From Pelecanus crispus (Eukaryota; Chordata; Aves; Pelecaniformes; Pelecanidae), in the NCBI RefSeq assembly GCF_030463565.1, contig NC_134643.1:127144309-127208308 (forward strand): 64,000 nt of DNA, read 5' to 3'. The notes under the pieces are model-generated. The model did not search any database. It was not told the origin of the DNA and saw only the letters and a list, made by a program, of their open reading frames with translations. Below, piece after piece: positions 37,401-49,400 of this stretch. The position numbers and the translations under genes are program-made. Every line of letters starts with the position of its first letter. Position 1 is the stretch's first letter.

Positions 37401-40400
37401 TTCTTCAAGAAGGAAGTCTTAAAGGTGCAGGAGCAGGCTGTCCCCGTGTACCATAAGATGAACTGGCGGGGAAGACGACCAGCCTGGCTGAACAGGGAGC
37501 TTTTGCTGGGACTCAGGGAAAAAAGGAGAGTTTACCACCTTTGGAAGAAGGGGCAGGCAACTCAAGAAGAGTACAGGGATCTTATTAGGTCATGCAGAGA
37601 GGAAATTAAAAAGGCAAAAGCCCAGCTAGAACTCAGTCTGGCCACTGTTGTAAGAGATAATAAAAAATGTTTCTACAAATACATTAACAAGAAAAAGAGA
37701 GCCAAAATGAATCTCCATCCTTTGTTGGATGAGGGGGGAAACATTGCCACCAAGGATGAGGAAAAGGCTGAGGTACTTAATGCCTTCTTTGCCTCTGTCT
37801 TTAATAGCCAGACCAGTTATCCCCAGAGTATTCAGCCCCCTGAGCTGGAAGACAGGGACAAGGAGCAGAATGGAGTCCTCATAGTCCAGGAGGAAGCAGT
37901 TAATGACCTGCTACGCCACCTGGACACTCACAAGTCTATGGGGCTGGATGGGATCCACCCAAGAGCACTGAGGGAGCTGGCGGAGGAGCTTGCCAAGCCA
38001 CTCTCCATCATCTATCAGCAGTCCTGGTTAACAGGGGAGGTCCCTGATGACTGGAGGCTTGCCGATGTAACGCCCATCTACAAGAAGGGCCGGAAGGAGG
38101 ACCCGGGAAACTACAGGCCTGTCAGCCTGACCTCAGTGCCAGGAAAGATTATGGAGAGGTTCATCTTGAGTGAGCTCAACAGGCAGGTACAGGTCAACCA
38201 GGGGATCAGGCCCAGCCAGCATGGGTTCATGAAAGGCAGGTCCTGCTTGACCAACCTGATCTCCTTCTATGACCTGGTGACCCGCCTAGTGGATGAGGGA
38301 AAGGCTGTGGATGTCATTTACCTGGACTTCAGTAAAGCCTTTGACATCATCTCCCACAGCATTCTCCTAAGGAAGCTGGTGGGTCACGGCCTAGGCAGGT
38401 GTACTCTTCGCTGGGTAAAAAACTGGCTGGATGGCTGAGCCCAGTGTTGTCGTGAACAGAGTTAAATCCAGTTGGTGACCGGTCATGAGCGGTGTTCCAC
38501 AGGGCTCTGTTTTGGGGCCGGTCTTCTTTAATATCTTTATCAATGATCTGGATGAGGGGATTGAGTGCACCCTCAGTCAGTTTGCAGATGACACCAAACT
38601 GGGTGGGCGTGTTGATCTGCTGGAGGGTAGGATGGCCCTGCAGAGGGACCTGGACAGGCTGGACCGATGGGCCAAGGTGAACCGTATGAGGTTTAACAAG
38701 GCCAAGTGCCGGGTCCTGCACTTGGGTCACAACAACCCCATGCAATGCTACAGGCTTGGGGAAGAGTGGCTGGAAAGCTGCCTGGCCGAAAAGGACCTGG
38801 GGGTGTTGGTCAACAGCTGGCTGAACATGAGCCAGCAGTATGTCCGGGTGGCCAAGAAGGCCAACAGCATCCTGGCTTGTATCAGGAATAGTGTGGCCAG
38901 CAGGAACAGGGAAGTGATCATCCCCTTGTACTCAGCACTGGTGAGAGCACACCTGGAATACTGTGTCCAGTTTTGGGCCCCTCAATACAAGAAAGACATT
39001 GAGGTGCCAGAGCAAGTCCAGAGAAGGGCAACAAAGCTGGTGAAGGGTCTGGAGCACAGGCCTTATGAGGAGCGACTGAGGGAACTGGGGTTGTTTAGCC
39101 TGGAGAAGAGGAGGCTGAGGGGAGACCTTCTCACTCTCTACAACTACCTGAAAGGAGGTTGTAGTGAGGTGGGGGATGGTCTCTTCTCCCAAGTAGTTAG
39201 CGATAGGATGAGAGGAAATGGCCTCAAGTTGTGCCAGGGGAGATTTAGTTTGGATATTAGGAAAAATTTCTTCATGGAAGGAGTAGTCAAGCATTGGAAC
39301 AGGCTGCCCAGAGAGGTGGTGGAGTCACCATCCCTGGAGGTATTCAAAAAAATGGGTAGATGTGGCACTTTGGGACACGGTTTAGTGGGCATGGTGGTGT
39401 TGGGTTGATGGTTGGACTGATGATCTTAGAGGTCCTTTCCAATCTTAATGATTCTAGTTTTTACTTTCATTAAAAAATAATCCAGTCTCCAAGCCAGGGA
39501 ACATGAAATTACTTCTCTACCCTTAATTGGTTTAGTGGTGGAGTTGGTAGTGTTAGGTTAATGGTTGGACTGGATGATCTTAAAGGTCTTTACCAACCTA
39601 AACGATTCTGTGATTCTATGATTCTGTGATTCTGTGATTCTATGATTCTATGATTCTATGATTCTACGATTCTATTCTATTAGTTGATGAGTCAACAGAA
39701 TGCATGAGTTAGCAGGGAGCAAAGTCTGCTCTGAGATCAGAGATGACCACACTTAACTTTTTACCAGAAATATCTCTGGTAATTAAAACTGGTGAAGCAT
39801 CAAGCCTATCCCGTCCTGTGCTTTGACCCTTTCTGCACCAAGGTAAAATGCATCCAAGACAGTACCAGGCCAGGCCAGGAATGCTGCAGGAGACAAGATG
39901 GCTATGCACCATATGCAGCAGCACAGAATTTCAGCCAGCATTTCTAGGTCAAATAAAACTCTTTGAAACATGCTTTTCAGGAACACAACAATCTCTCTTT
40001 TGACGGCAGACAATTGTATGGTATCCATTGATCCAACAATGCCTGTAAACTCAGAGAGGTAAGTCTTGCTGCAACCTGCTCTTAAAAATGGGGTCAAGCC
40101 CAAGGGAAGGGGTGGTGGTTGCCTGCAGATGCCTTTTGTGTGCAGTGGGAGGTAAGCAGCTCCCTGGAGGGAGGGAGATGACAGCAAGAATTGCATGCTG
40201 GCTTATAACACTAATGCCTGCTGGTTTTGAAGATTTTCGCTTGTTATTAAAGTAGGAGTAATTGTCTGAGGAAAAAATACTGCTTTTAAGTGTTTAATGT
40301 AGAACATCTGTTCCCATCCCACCCTGTTCGCTGTCAAATGTGAAATACAAATTGCTTCCTGAGTGTTGCTATCATCACCCCTCTCTGACTCTTCCAGGTC

Positions 40401-43400
40401 TCCATACAAAGTGATACCTGTTGCCACTGGGCAGCTCTCAGGTAAAATGACCCTTTTGAACTGAATTTACCGCAGCTGAATTTGCAGGCATTTGCACATG
40501 GAAATTATGTGGCTATGATGCAAGAAAGAAAGATGATGGTGTCATGGTTGTAGCTGCGGCAGAATAAGAAGTGGTTGATCACAGTGTTCTGGAGGAAAGC
40601 TAAAAAAAATCCCCAGATTTAAAGTATTTGAGGGTGAGGTGGAATGGCTGGGGTCCAGGGGACTTTCACAGTGCTTAGCTCTGGTCTGACTCAGCACCAC
40701 TGATGTCCATGAGGGCCTCGCATGGAGCAGTGGTTTTTTTCAGGCAACACAGCTGATGTTTGAAAGCCTGTCCTGCACTGTTTTGTTAAACTTGTTCACT
40801 GCTTGGCAAAGCTCTGCTGGAAAGCTGAGCACAACATTTGAACCCCATGTTATTTCCAAATGGCTGAGGAGAGAGCATAATTTCTGTTGTCGGCATGGTA
40901 GCTTTAAGTGTAATAAATGTTTAAATACACCTGACAAGACTAAAGAAGGCCTGGATGAAAGAACACGTGGAACACATTCCTCAGCACACAGCGCTGTTGT
41001 ATTCCACAGGCAGGGCTGAAGTGACAGTTCTATCATTTCTCTTTGCCTGCTGGTGTCATGCTCAGGCCAGTAGCTCTCAGACACTGGAGCAGAACATTTG
41101 CTTGGGGCAATTCCTGCAGAGCATCTGGCTCAGGTCTCCCTTATCTGTGCAACTGCAGTATCTCCTGCCACTCGCTCTGAGGCAGCCTGAGCAAGAGCCC
41201 TAGTCTGTACACTGTGGAGCTGTAGGGAGAGGCTGGCTGCTGAGGCAGGGGCTGCAGGAGGGTAGAAGATATCAGCTGGGGACACAGTTTGGAGCAGTAA
41301 AATGAGAAGATAGAAGAGGCAAGGGCCCAGAGGTTAAGATTATCTTGGAAACATAGACTTCACAGAAAGAACGGGAGGGAGTCAAAAAGTCTGGGGCTGG
41401 AAAAGTAGTTTGCAGGAATGGGTGAGGCTCTTGGATTATCGACAAGGCTGTTTTGCTGGTCCCACCTTGTCTTCTTGCTAATGTTAATTGCAGGTCCCAC
41501 CTCTTCTTCTTGCTTAGTCTCCTGTGTTACGCAAGAAAACAGTGTCTCACAGCACTGCCTTTTTTTAGACAGGGAGGTAGAGGGAACCAAAGCTGCTCTC
41601 TGAGGTACCCACGTCTGCTGCAGCAGAAACATCTGTAGGAAAAGGGCACAGCAAGGCAGTGTAGGAGGATTGGGGAGGGGGGCGGAGAGGCAACAGCGGG
41701 GACCTTGTGCATGCAGAGAGCAAAGACGAATGGAGAGCAAAAAGAACAAAGAAGCTAGGAAACAGGGAAGAACTTTATCACAGTCAGATTTGTTACAAGC
41801 CATAAACAGGTCCCATGTCAGTGATTGCCGCTGTTGCCAGAAGGAGGTAGTCAAAGCCGAGGGATGCACGTGACTGCTAAGGGAAAAGAAGCTGTCTTCT
41901 TATTGTAACAAACTCTGCTGGAACAGCATCACTCTTCTGGTCCGGGTGTACACTATTTGCATTATCAGATCAGAAAAGGCAGGGTCTTAACTGGAGCATG
42001 TGTCTCTCTGTACCAGCTGGCCATTTGCCCCAAGACAGAGAAAGACAAGTGAATAGGGCCGGCTGTTCTTGGGGCTGGAAAAGGGCAAGAAAAATTCTGG
42101 CGGTAGGTTGCCAAAGCATAAGACAGAATCTGCTGTGGAAAGAGGAGGAAAGTTGAACTGAGTGTGATGGAACTAATGTTCCTTGGTATCTGTTTCTCTT
42201 TCACATGGGTTGTCATTAATCTTAAGCATTCCTGACATTTTGCTGAGAGTAGGAAGAATAAACAGAGTGGGAAATTGTTCCTCTTCATTAAAAGAAAAAA
42301 AAAAAAAAGCTCTGTTCTAGTCTTCACTTCTTAAACAACTCTGTCTGCATGATTCTGCTTCCAAAGCAACTCATCCAAATACATGCCAAAAAAGGGGTCA
42401 CCCCAATTTTCACAGCAGTGGGAGGTAATGCACCTCTTTTCAGCAGTATCCCAGGCAGCTGGAAAAGAGTGACGCACACTTCAGCGGAACAAAGACCGTA
42501 AAAGGTGGGACTGGAAAATACGATCCTTTGGGAGGAAAATATAAGCAGTGGCTTTTATGCAGCAGAGGAGATATCCACTGGAGTCCTGCTAAGAAACTGT
42601 TCTTCATTTCCTGGCCATAGTCATGGGAGAGGGTTGGAATTAAAAAAATTATTATTCCAGCGAGTGACCATTGGATGCAGCAGCGATGGCCGTATCACCG
42701 CGGGGTCAGCTGTCTGCAAGGCAGAGGCGGGGGCCCAGCTGGCCAGCTCTGAGCCTGTGGGGCCATTGCATCACGTGCTGTCCCTCCTCCCGCGGCCCCG
42801 GACCAGAAGGCTATCAAACCCCCAATGCCAAACCCTTCCTTCTCTCCAGGGCGTTTAAACTCCCAAGCCCATCAAACAGGCATCTTCTCTATCCCGACAG
42901 TGGAGAGGCTCCGGTCGGCGTCCTTGCAGTGGAACGGGCTCAAAACTCACAAACCAATGGCTGTGTTGTGGCTGTAATTAGTAGGGTTCAGGCACTCTGC
43001 AATATTGCTGGAGATGCCAATTAAATGAACAAATCCTACTAGCAGCACACTCTTGAGAAATAAAATTGAAGTCTGTTACGTTTCTGATAGCGCAGAGAAA
43101 GGAGCTATTGTGGAGCTCAGGTGAGCCTGATCCACCGCGGTCCTAAACTGGGGGGGAAACATGCACAGGGGCTCCGAAGTTAGGGCAGCAAAGCACAAGG
43201 GCGGCTGAACGAGCCCTTAAATATCTCACCAGGGATGTGACCTGAAAGAGCATGACGTGCCAAGCTCAGCCCCAGCTCTCTCTGCACCTCTGTCTCCAGC
43301 TTGTTCCGGTGGGTCCTTCAACATAAGCATCCCCTCATCCCTGGGGAAACAGGCGAGGAAACCCAAAGAGAGCAGTGCCCGATCGGTTTGGAAGGCAGCA

Positions 43401-46400
43401 CGCGGGGAGAGCTCACCACCTGCTGCTCCTCGCTCAGCAGCCTCAGCGCCGGGGAACCCCGCCAGCGTCAGAGCCGCTTGACCAGGCAGAGGCTGTAGGC
43501 AGCGTCTTTGCTTCCCACTTGGCTTGCTGGTCAGTTATTTGCCTTTTCATCTAAGAAGCTATCTAGCGCTTGCACAGAGGAAAACCCATGGTCTTTCCCC
43601 AGGGATATCGGCTTGCAGCGGGAGAGCTAGCATGACCAAGACCTGTTTAGCTGCCTGCTAGAAGGCCCAATTGAATTGGTGCTAGCCCTGCCTTGCCCGC
43701 CGCTGAGCCCACCGATGACGTGTATAGCTGCACCAGAGGTCTCCGGGACCGCTTTTTTCCCCCAAATGATTAAATACACAAGATCTTGTGCGGACTGCTG
43801 TTGGTAAAGTGACAGAAGCTTGCCTCTGTGTCTAAATCTTATTCTGGGAAGTCTCTCTTCTCCTTTTGGAGGCATATTCACACTTGCAGCTCAGGCAAGA
43901 GAAAAAGGCAGAGACTGTGAGAAAAAAAACCCCTCCTGCCTGCTGCTCCTTATACGCATCCCACGTGGGTACGTGCATCAGGATGGGGGCAACTGCTCAG
44001 CTGCTTCAGGATTACTCACATAAGCAGGGAATTACATGAGGTATCCCAAATTAACCTGAGTTGTCAAGCGTATTTGGCGCTTGATATGACGTGATTCACG
44101 GACGTGGGCTTGGAGTTGAAACACACCCCTTCCTGAGGTTTTTGTCCACTGGGCTGTTTGGTTTTTTTAATTCCTCTGACTGGCCGGATCCAAACAAACT
44201 GCAGAAAGGGAAATACAGACGGGAGCCCGAGGCAGAGGTACCTGCACACATGAGAAAGAGACCGTGTGGCAGGAATTCGCCAGCCTGACACTGGCAGGCA
44301 AAGGCGGATGCCCACATCCTCACAGCCTTGCTTGGTCACAGCAGAAAAGATGGGGGGAACCAACCCACCCCCCCAAACTCATGCAGTCCCCGCTTACACC
44401 TCATTGAGGCTGGCAGGATGGCGAGCGGAGCTGGCAGCGGCGGGAGGATGGAGGTGGCTCCCCGGCCGCGATCCCAGCGTGTAAGAAGGGAGAGGAAGAG
44501 CCACTGCCAAGAAGGGCGGTGTGAAGAAGAGGGTGCATGCCAGTGGGTTATAAGCCATCTGTGTCAGTGCACGCGTAACCTCAGCTGCCCCAGCATGTAC
44601 CTAGTCCCCGTCTGGCAGGGAATGTGCGCGCTCGCTGCCAGCCCTCCGATTCGGCCACGGCAGGAGCCGCAGGAAAAAGCCCTGCTGCCATATTCCCCTG
44701 CACCTGCTTTCTGCCCAGACCTGCTGGAGACAGGGCTGCAGGGAGGGAGGGCAAAATGGCTCCGTGCTCTGTGATGCCCCGGCCAAGCTCCCTGCCGAGC
44801 TCAGCAGGGGCCAGCAGGCGAGGAGCCGAAGTCCCTGTGCCTGCAGCGAGCGTGGGAATGAGCCATGGGAAGCCCGGGGAGGCCTGAGCTGGCCAGTCCC
44901 CTGCCCAGCATTACGCTATCGCAGCATCTTCTGGGGGGGGGGGTTCTATTTTTCATTTGTCAGCTCTAAAATGCCCTGCGTATTGTGCAAAAATCTGACT
45001 TGCTGAGAACCTGCATTTGCAAATGTTGCACATTCACGGTGCTGGCGGGATGTGAGCCGAGAAGAGGGTTGCTGTTGGCTTTTCGGTTACTGCAGGCAGG
45101 AACCGGCAACCCTCGGCAAGGTGCACGGATTGCACCTGCCCATGCTACGTGCAGTAGGATTTCCTTTTCCCAGATGGAATCGCAGCAAAACAAATGAAGC
45201 AACTGAAGGAAAAGGTGGCTGTGTGCACCTGGGGTATCAGCCCTGCCCAGGGGTATAAAAAAAAGAAGACAGAAGGTAATGAAGTAAAAGGACACCTAGC
45301 TTTCCGGTTTTGCAAAGGAGTGGGCAAGCGAAACTAAATGATGTTGGTGCGATGTCTCATTTTCTTCAGAATGAGGGGTTAGCAGAGGTCTTCCCCTCGG
45401 AAAGGAACAGGACAAAGAAATGGATCTTTGTCTCTTTAAGATGAGACGAACTGCCACTCTTAGTCATATATCGTTACTGCACCCTAGGGTTATAAAAACA
45501 TACATCTTCATTTTGAAAGTCTTTTATTACATCCATAAACATCAGATTGCAGCTGACTGTTCCCTGGATGAGAATGTCCTGGTACTCCAAGTGAGTTTTG
45601 ACAGGGGGAGGGAGTGAAAGTAAGACTGGTTTTTTTTTTTTTTTACTGGAACGGTGTTTATAGGGAACTTGTCAGTCTCTGGCATGCTACAGCCTCTGTT
45701 CAGAGCTGAGCAGCACCGAAGTGAGAGGACACAGGTTTCTCTGCTTATTCGCACTGTTGGACTCGGGTACCATCCCAGGTGCTGCATACGGTAAGCTTTC
45801 CTCCTGTCTTAAATAGGACGCGGCGTTTGCTTTGTTTCAGCGTTTGGGTTTTCAAATGGGTTTTGTAAGAAAACTGAAAAATGGGTCTCTGTGAAAAGAA
45901 CTAATCTCTTCATTTGCTCTGCTAGCCACTCCTCTGGGAGTTGGATCACAGCAAAAAAAAAAAAAAAAAAAAAAAGGAGGAATTAGATATGAGAGTTTCA
46001 GAGCACAGAGTGCTTGTTCCAGTTTAGACGCATGGGGGTAACAGCCAAATTGTTTTGACCAGAAAAGTGAATGCTCTTGGCAAGTATTTCTGACATCTCT
46101 AACACCTGAGGAATTACAAATCCCTTCAACAGGTACAAGAGCTATTATTTAGAAATACGTTGTAAATGCCGGGCTGTATTTCTGTCTGACGTGTTTTGCC
46201 TGGGTGATTGCACTCGTGAAGCATCATGCTCCTTCAGGCAAGTGCAAGAAGTAGCTTCAGAAATGCCATCAGGGTGTTTCTACGTAGGGTATAAATGGGT
46301 GTTCTGTAATCTGCAGCGTGTATATGACAGCATGCAATGTTTCTGCTCCTTGAGCATGAGAAACCAAGAGTACATCCACATTGCAGGCATGAGAATGACT

Positions 46401-49400
46401 GCAGCACAGTACAGTTTAAATTAGCTGGTGGGGGAAAGTGGGAGCAATCTTGAAACAGCAGCTCACAGCTCACAGCTCAGCAAAGGTGATCTATGCTGTC
46501 TGTGTGCATACAGTGTGGACAGACTGAAAGATGAGAAAACATTGCTATCATACTTCTTCTTCCTTACTAAAGTGTACTGTACCTCAAAATTTAGGGTCTT
46601 GTTTTAAGGACTCGTTTGTTTTTCTCTGCGTTAGTGATTGCAGTCCTGTGATGGTCTCAGGAAGGGGCTGGGGCTTCACCTCATGGCTTTCCTGAGCCGG
46701 CTGAAGTGCCTGCGAGCGGGAGTTGGCAGTGGGATGCGGGGAGATAGCGGTGTGAGTGCCTCCAGTGCGGCCACTGCCGCAGCAGCTCAGGCAGCGATGG
46801 GATCCCCACGGGATCCCTGTGGCGGCTCTGTCCAAGTTACGTTCTGAAGGGAAAAGGGGCTGGGAAACTTGTGCCCTGCTGTGTCCATCCCACAGGAATG
46901 GCGAACCTCATTGGTCTGCAAAGACAGTCACTTTGGCATCTCACGTTTGCCTGAAGTTTAGCCTTATGAATTTGCACCAAAAAATTGGTCTCCAGGATAA
47001 TGTCCCAGTGTAAATCTGAAAGGCAAGCTGGGTTTTTTGTGTTCATAAGTTCCTGTGTTGTTCATGGGCACTCTGGCATGGTGTGCTGATGGTGGAGAGG
47101 CAGTCCTTGTGAGCCAGACCTTTCAAAAGCAGACAGCAATTCTGGGTGTCCCACCCAAAAAATGCAAAAGGGGTCTTCTTTCCAGAGAGTGCTGCCTTAA
47201 AACAAGCTACCTCTCAGAGACCCAGCACCACCAAAAAAAGCTTCTGAGAATCCTTGACTGTAATCTGCAGGCAGAGGAAGGCAGGTGAGATGAGGAGTCA
47301 TTCCCAAATGCTGTCACTCTTCAAAGGACCAGAATGACTTTTTGGCTAAATGCATTGTCATCAGAGCTGGAAGTCTGGGGACACCACTTTTCAGGGGGGA
47401 TGAGGATGTCTTCTTTCCTCTGTCATTTTCTGTTATGTATCCCTCCTATTTTTTTCAGAGAAAGAAGAATTGTTCCAGAATTTATTGGGACAGATTGCCG
47501 AGCAGTTCTCGAGGTAAGAAGCTGAACATCATAATTAATTTAAAATGCTATTTCTTTTATCAGCTTGAAGTGAAATTTTCACAAGAGGCAGAGGGGCATT
47601 TAAGATCTCTTTCAAATCCCACTTTTCTTGCCAAATTTAGGCCTGGTACACACATGATTTCCTGCTGACAGCAATACAGTGTCTTAAACCAAAAACGATT
47701 TTGGCAATTTCCTTTTATCTAAAAAGGAGATCAAGTATTAAATACAAATATTCTTATTGTGCTCCTGCCTTCTTAGGAAGCAAAAGAAATGCTTCTTTGC
47801 TGAACAGTCAAGTCATCTGATTTGTCTCATTTTTCCCTTTATCACCCAAAAATGTCTCTCCTCCAAGAGGATTTCTGAACATCTGTAGAGCCATTTAATT
47901 TATTCCAGTTGTTTTCAATAAGACAGATCAATCCCACCACAGCTCAGCAAATCACCAGCATAACTCAAAAGGAGGAGGGCTTCAGAGTGTGTGAACACCA
48001 AGATGCTGCTGTTAGGCGAAGCATTATCAATTTAACTTTGCTTCCCTAGGGGGTACAGTAACAAGTCACTGAGGAGAGAGGGGGTGATGAAGTGTTGCAG
48101 AGCCACAGTACATTCCCAGGGCCATAACAAAATCATTTGTTGTTAATTTTTCTGAAAATTAAACTCGGGTGTATTTTCTGCACGAATTTTAGCATTTCCA
48201 TGGAAAATTTTCCTTTTTCTTATGGCAACCATCATTGTACTGATCAGTCCTCTGAAAAATGTAGACATTTCTAGCAAAAGTCCTTTGCACCTAGGGTAGG
48301 TACGGCAGTAAATGTATAACATTAATACATGAGGGTTTTCTTTTCAGGGTTTTTAAAATCAATGAGCTGAAAACGGAAGTAGCTAATCACTTGGCAATGC
48401 TGGAGAAAAAAGTTGAATGTGAGTGTCCCTTTATTCGTATCACAGCGGGAACCGGTGCCTCAGAAGCCCCCCGCCTCGCTGCCCCCGTTGTACCCCCGCT
48501 CCATCCCGCTCCGCACAGCCCCTCTGCTTTCTCCAGTCGCTCATAATTTGGCCGGCCTTGAGCCCGAAAGGCCGCAGGCCAGCCCGGCGTGAGGCGTGGG
48601 GAAGGCGGGAGCCTGTGGTGGCACCGGCCGGCGGGGCGAGGCCGGGGAGGGACGCCTGGCTTCCCAGGCATCCGAGGCGCCCCGGCAGGCTCCCCTTTGA
48701 GGGGCCATCAAGCCCCCAGCCGAGCTGTGGGCCCGGGGCCACATCCTCCTGCTACCACGTCCCCGTGGCAGAGGGTCTCCGCCGCCCACCTCCCTGTCCC
48801 CAACCTCCAAACCCCCTGGCCTGCCCTCCCGCATCCCCTCGTGCCCCAACCCCATCCCCGTCACCTCCCCTGCACCCAGCAGTGGCCCCCCCATGCCTCT
48901 GCACGGGCACTCTCTGCAAAACACAGCCCCCCTAACACACCCGGGCCCTAGTGCTCCCCGCTGCATTTTCTAACTAATTAAAGGAGGGTGCAGCAGCTGC
49001 CTTCCTTCTACTTGAAGTCAGATATTTGCACAGGTCAAACACGGTGTCTTGCGGAGAGACTTTCTGCTTTCAGAAATGCGTTTACTGCGTATTAAGCAGT
49101 CGGGTCGATCCTCACTGCTGACCGAGGCGCAGCGCCAGCGCTGAGACCTGACTGTATTTCTGCTAAGTGTCATGTCGCGCACCTCCCTTTGCCGGGAAAG
49201 GGCCCGAAACGGGGTGAGGCCCTTTCCCCGCAGCACGCATGCATGCAACACGTGCAGCACAAATACAGCGTGAACGCTGAAACGTCCATGAACGGGTGGC
49301 ATAGCAAGTGCTCAAGTACAGCCAGAGGGTACACCTCGTTGTCCTGCGAGGCAGTAATTTCTGGGCTGCAAACACGGGGGTTCACCCCTTGCTGGCCATA

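Larger units (their letters stand above)
35010..39980 (+). other. PDE9A: PDE9A intron 2 (5.0 kb), mostly CR1
   Basis: About 3 kb of this intron is a CR1 LINE plus a second CR1 3' tail, both in the sense orientation of PDE9A. The remaining 1.5 kb on the left (35010-36540) shows no exon. Only 300 bp separate the last CR1 tail from exon 3. Confidence 0.9.

Noticed and set aside
36659..39408. Three long frames as host protein-coding genes
   Set aside because: They are the frame-shifted pieces of one CR1 ORF2 (endonuclease and reverse transcriptase), not a host gene.
41360..41869. 169-codon minus-strand frame in intron 4
   Set aside because: Low-information Ser/Leu/Pro/Phe-rich translation overlapping several sense frames. 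No family resemblance.
43257..43498. Candidate extra PDE9A exon in intron 4 (Ser/Arg/Ala-rich open frame)
   Set aside because: It does not resemble the mammalian insert, and I could not find a matching acceptor and donor with phase 1 at both ends.
48423..48966. 170-codon sense and 141-codon antisense frames as a possible gene
   Set aside because: They are Pro/Arg/Ala-rich translations of a CpG-rich block with no domain. Both strands are open at once because GC-rich DNA lacks stop codons.
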